From: Candidatus Schekmanbacteria bacterium
GTDB taxonomy: Bacteria > Schekmanbacteria > GWA2-38-11 > J061
NCBI GenBank assembly: GCA_003695725.1
Contig: RFHX01000360.1
Coordinates: 1-7,925, forward strand
DNA: 7,925 nucleotides
Direction: 5' to 3'
Positions 6,538 through 7,925 of the stretch are shown here, piece by piece. Position 1 is the stretch's first letter, and every line of letters begins with the position of its first letter. The notes beneath the pieces are model-generated. The model worked only from the letters and a program-made list of their open reading frames with translations, made no database searches and was not told the origin of the DNA. The position numbers and the translations under genes were made by a program.

Positions 6538-7081
6538 TCCCAAAATCCTTTTCTGAAAAGATTTCAGCCGTAAAGGCAAGAATTTCCGCATCTTCTTTCC
6601 ACTCGTCTCGTTCAAGTCCTGCTTTCAAACAGGTTTCCTCGAGAAAAGTAATGTTATCCCAATTATATCTCACTGCAACCTGCGGCAAAAGAAGTCCTGA
6701 ATAGAATCCTTTTTTGATAAGAATTCCATCTTCCCCTACCTTTATTTCATCAGGGTTTGAAATTTTTCTCAGAGGGCTCAATACAGAAATCTCTATTTCA
6801 ATCTCATCAAGCTCATCAGAGCTTACAGGTGGAAATCGAGGATCTTGCAATGCAGCAGCTTCTGCCATTTCCCAAACAGTTTCAATCAGGGGTTTATATG
6901 CCTCTACAAAACCGATGCACCCTCTAAGATAACCACCTTTGTGCAGCGTTACAAAAGCACCCCTCTTTTCATTCAAAATCTGGAATGGAGATTCAGGGAA
7001 TGACTGTGATAAATTTGCCACTGCATTTTCAATTGATTTTCTTGCCAAATGAAGAAGAAATATTTTTTCATCTTTATTCAT
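6518..7081 (-). CDS. amrA: AMMECR1-family protein (AmmeMemoRadiSam system protein A)
   Basis: This 187-residue protein is a single AMMECR1 domain of typical length. The hallmark LRGCIG is at 52-57, preceded by GAFVTLHKGGY. Other family features are AAALQDPRFPP (75-85), the EIEISVLSP strand (94-103), GLLLPQVA (129-136) and TCLKAGL-like ETCLKAGL (149-156). The molecular function of the family is not established. The bacterial members commonly occur with a MEMO1-like protein and a radical SAM enzyme, giving the AmmeMemoRadiSam name. The MEMO1-like gene is immediately upstream here, 24 nt away. ATG 7081 has only a weak purine-rich ribosome site, so coupling to the upstream gene is plausible. No promoter is visible in the gap. 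Confidence 0.93.
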   Translation of the reverse strand: MNKDEKIFLLHLARKSIENAVANLSQSFPESPFQILNEKRGAFVTLHKGGYLRGCIGFVEAYKPLIETVWEMAEAAALQDPRFPPVSSDELDEIEIEISVLSPLRKISNPDEIKVGEDGILIKKGFYSGLLLPQVAVRYNWDNITFLEETCLKAGLERDEWKEDAEILAFTAEIFSEKDFGIREFRK

Positions 7082-7105
7082 TATATTACTTCATTACATC
7101 TTTAT

Positions 7106-7925
7106 TCAATCTTTGTAAAGCCCTGCGGCAAGATACCCAACAACCTCATCATAGTCTCCTGTAACATCCCCGGAGGTAGCATAACGGTAAATTGCAGATG
7201 ACGGACTACTGCTCATCTTAGCCAAAAGGAGGGAAATAACGATAGGGCTTGCCCCGCAAGCTTCACATCTACCATTTTTTAGGTCATTGACCAATCCCTC
7301 AGCATCTATATCACGAATATGTTCAATCAATCTATGGTCGAGCAATTCTGCTTTTCTTTGCGGGTAAAAATGAGAAAGGTCACTGCTTGAAACAACCAAA
7401 GTTTCGGCATCTAAAAACCTATGCAGAGATTCGGCAATTCTTGTGCAAGTATCTATCTCATAATCATTGAAAAGCATTGGAACGATTTTAAATTCCCTCA
7501 ACACAACTTGAAGAAAAGGCAGTTGTATTTCAAGAGAATGTTCTTCAATGTGAGGTGCACGCTCACTTTGAAAGATGGTATCACCTTCTTTCAACTTAGA
7601 ACAAAATTCCTCATCGACAGGAATAAGCCCCAAAGGTGTTTCAAAGGCGCCTGTATCGAAAAGAGCACAGCTTCTGAGTGGATAGCGATGAGATGGCGCA
7701 ATGATAATAACTCTTTTAAAATCCTTTCCTAATATCTGTTTATATGCATATGCCGCAACCTGCCCTGAATAGATATATCCGGCATGAGGAGAAATGAGAC
7801 AAAGAGGTTTATTGGCTTCTTTTTCTTTATGAATTTCTGCCTTATCAAGATAAGAATTGATATCTTGTCGAAGTTCCTCTTTGTTATTAGGATACCATGA
7901 ACCGGAAAGAACAGACTCTCTTATC
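7106..7925 (-). CDS. amrB: MEMO1-family protein (AmmeMemoRadiSam system protein B), 5' end off the window
   Basis: The frame stays open from the right edge (first full codon ends at 7924) to TGA 7106, giving 272 residues. Because the visible part opens with IRESVLSGSWYPNN, equivalent to the REPAVAGxFYP start of the family, only a few N-terminal residues are missing. The TTG at 7633 is an internal codon, not the start. Family motifs, numbered within the visible part: SPHAGYIYSG (45-54), APSHR (76-80), EEHSLEIQLPFLQ (127-139), SSSDLSHF (179-186) and EACGASPI (221-228). H47, H79, H185 and C223 correspond to the His/His/His/Cys cluster of human MEMO1 that lies in a dioxygenase-like, metal-capable pocket. 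It probably shares an operon with the AMMECR1 gene downstream. The third partner, a radical SAM protein, is not in the window and may lie beyond the right edge. Confidence 0.93.
   Translation of the reverse strand, partial: IRESVLSGSWYPNNKEELRQDINSYLDKAEIHKEKEANKPLCLISPHAGYIYSGQVAAYAYKQILGKDFKRVIIIAPSHRYPLRSCALFDTGAFETPLGLIPVDEEFCSKLKEGDTIFQSERAPHIEEHSLEIQLPFLQVVLREFKIVPMLFNDYEIDTCTRIAESLHRFLDAETLVVSSSDLSHFYPQRKAELLDHRLIEHIRDIDAEGLVNDLKNGRCEACGASPIVISLLLAKMSSSPSSAIYRYATSGDVTGDYDEVVGYLAAGLYKD

Noticed and set aside
6553-6567. CTGAAA-AGA-TTTCAG hairpin as a terminator between tonB and amrA
   Set aside because: Only six base pairs, AT-rich, no T-run on either strand, and inside the amrA coding region.
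7106-7633. TTG 7633 as the start of the MEMO1-like protein
   Set aside because: The same frame continues to the right edge and encodes the conserved PHAGYIYSG and APSH motifs, so the TTG is internal.
7421-7732. 103-codon plus-strand reading frame
   Set aside because: It is antisense to the conserved MEMO1-like coding sequence, with no supporting start signal or motif.

Overview
The window is AT-rich bacterial DNA with short, ordinary spacers. It encodes an outer-membrane receptor, a TonB protein and secreted proteins, so the host is a diderm (Gram-negative) bacterium. An HspR-type regulator, an AMMECR1/MEMO1 gene pair and Lys-rich, low-GC coding together suggest an environmental or deep-branching lineage rather than a typical enteric. 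The sequence alone does not fix the phylum. No rRNA, tRNA, insertion sequence, integrase or CRISPR array was seen.

Left part, minus strand (1-1928): a two-gene unit. A HspR-like MerR-family repressor is followed after only 3 nt by a secreted zinc metallopeptidase (HEFSH motif) that runs off the left edge. A TTGACA-containing promoter with an imperfect inverted repeat precedes the regulator.

Centre, plus strand (2111-6537): a cobalamin-uptake operon. A sigma-70-like promoter leads into a cobalamin riboswitch (P1 closes at 2152-2161/2312-2321). This is followed by an expression platform in which a 10-bp intrinsic terminator competes with a 17-bp antiterminator. Downstream lie a BtuB-like TonB-dependent receptor, a secreted seven-bladed YncE-like beta-propeller and a TonB protein with a Pro-poor, Ser/Gly/Lys-rich linker. 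The likely sequence of events is capture of corrinoid by the propeller, transport through the BtuB barrel, and energy supplied by the dedicated TonB. All of this would be shut down by cobalamin at the riboswitch. The propeller recalls BtuG, the cobalamin-binding beta-propeller partner of BtuB known from Bacteroides, but it has no lipoprotein cysteine. This is the most interesting candidate system in the window. No exbB/exbD or btuFCD is present here.

Right part, minus strand (6518-7925): an AMMECR1-family protein (AmmeMemoRadiSam protein A) preceded by a MEMO1-family protein (protein B) that is nearly complete but cut by the right edge. Their radical SAM partner is not in the window. The 3' end of the AMMECR1 gene overlaps the 3' end of tonB by 20 bp in convergent orientation.
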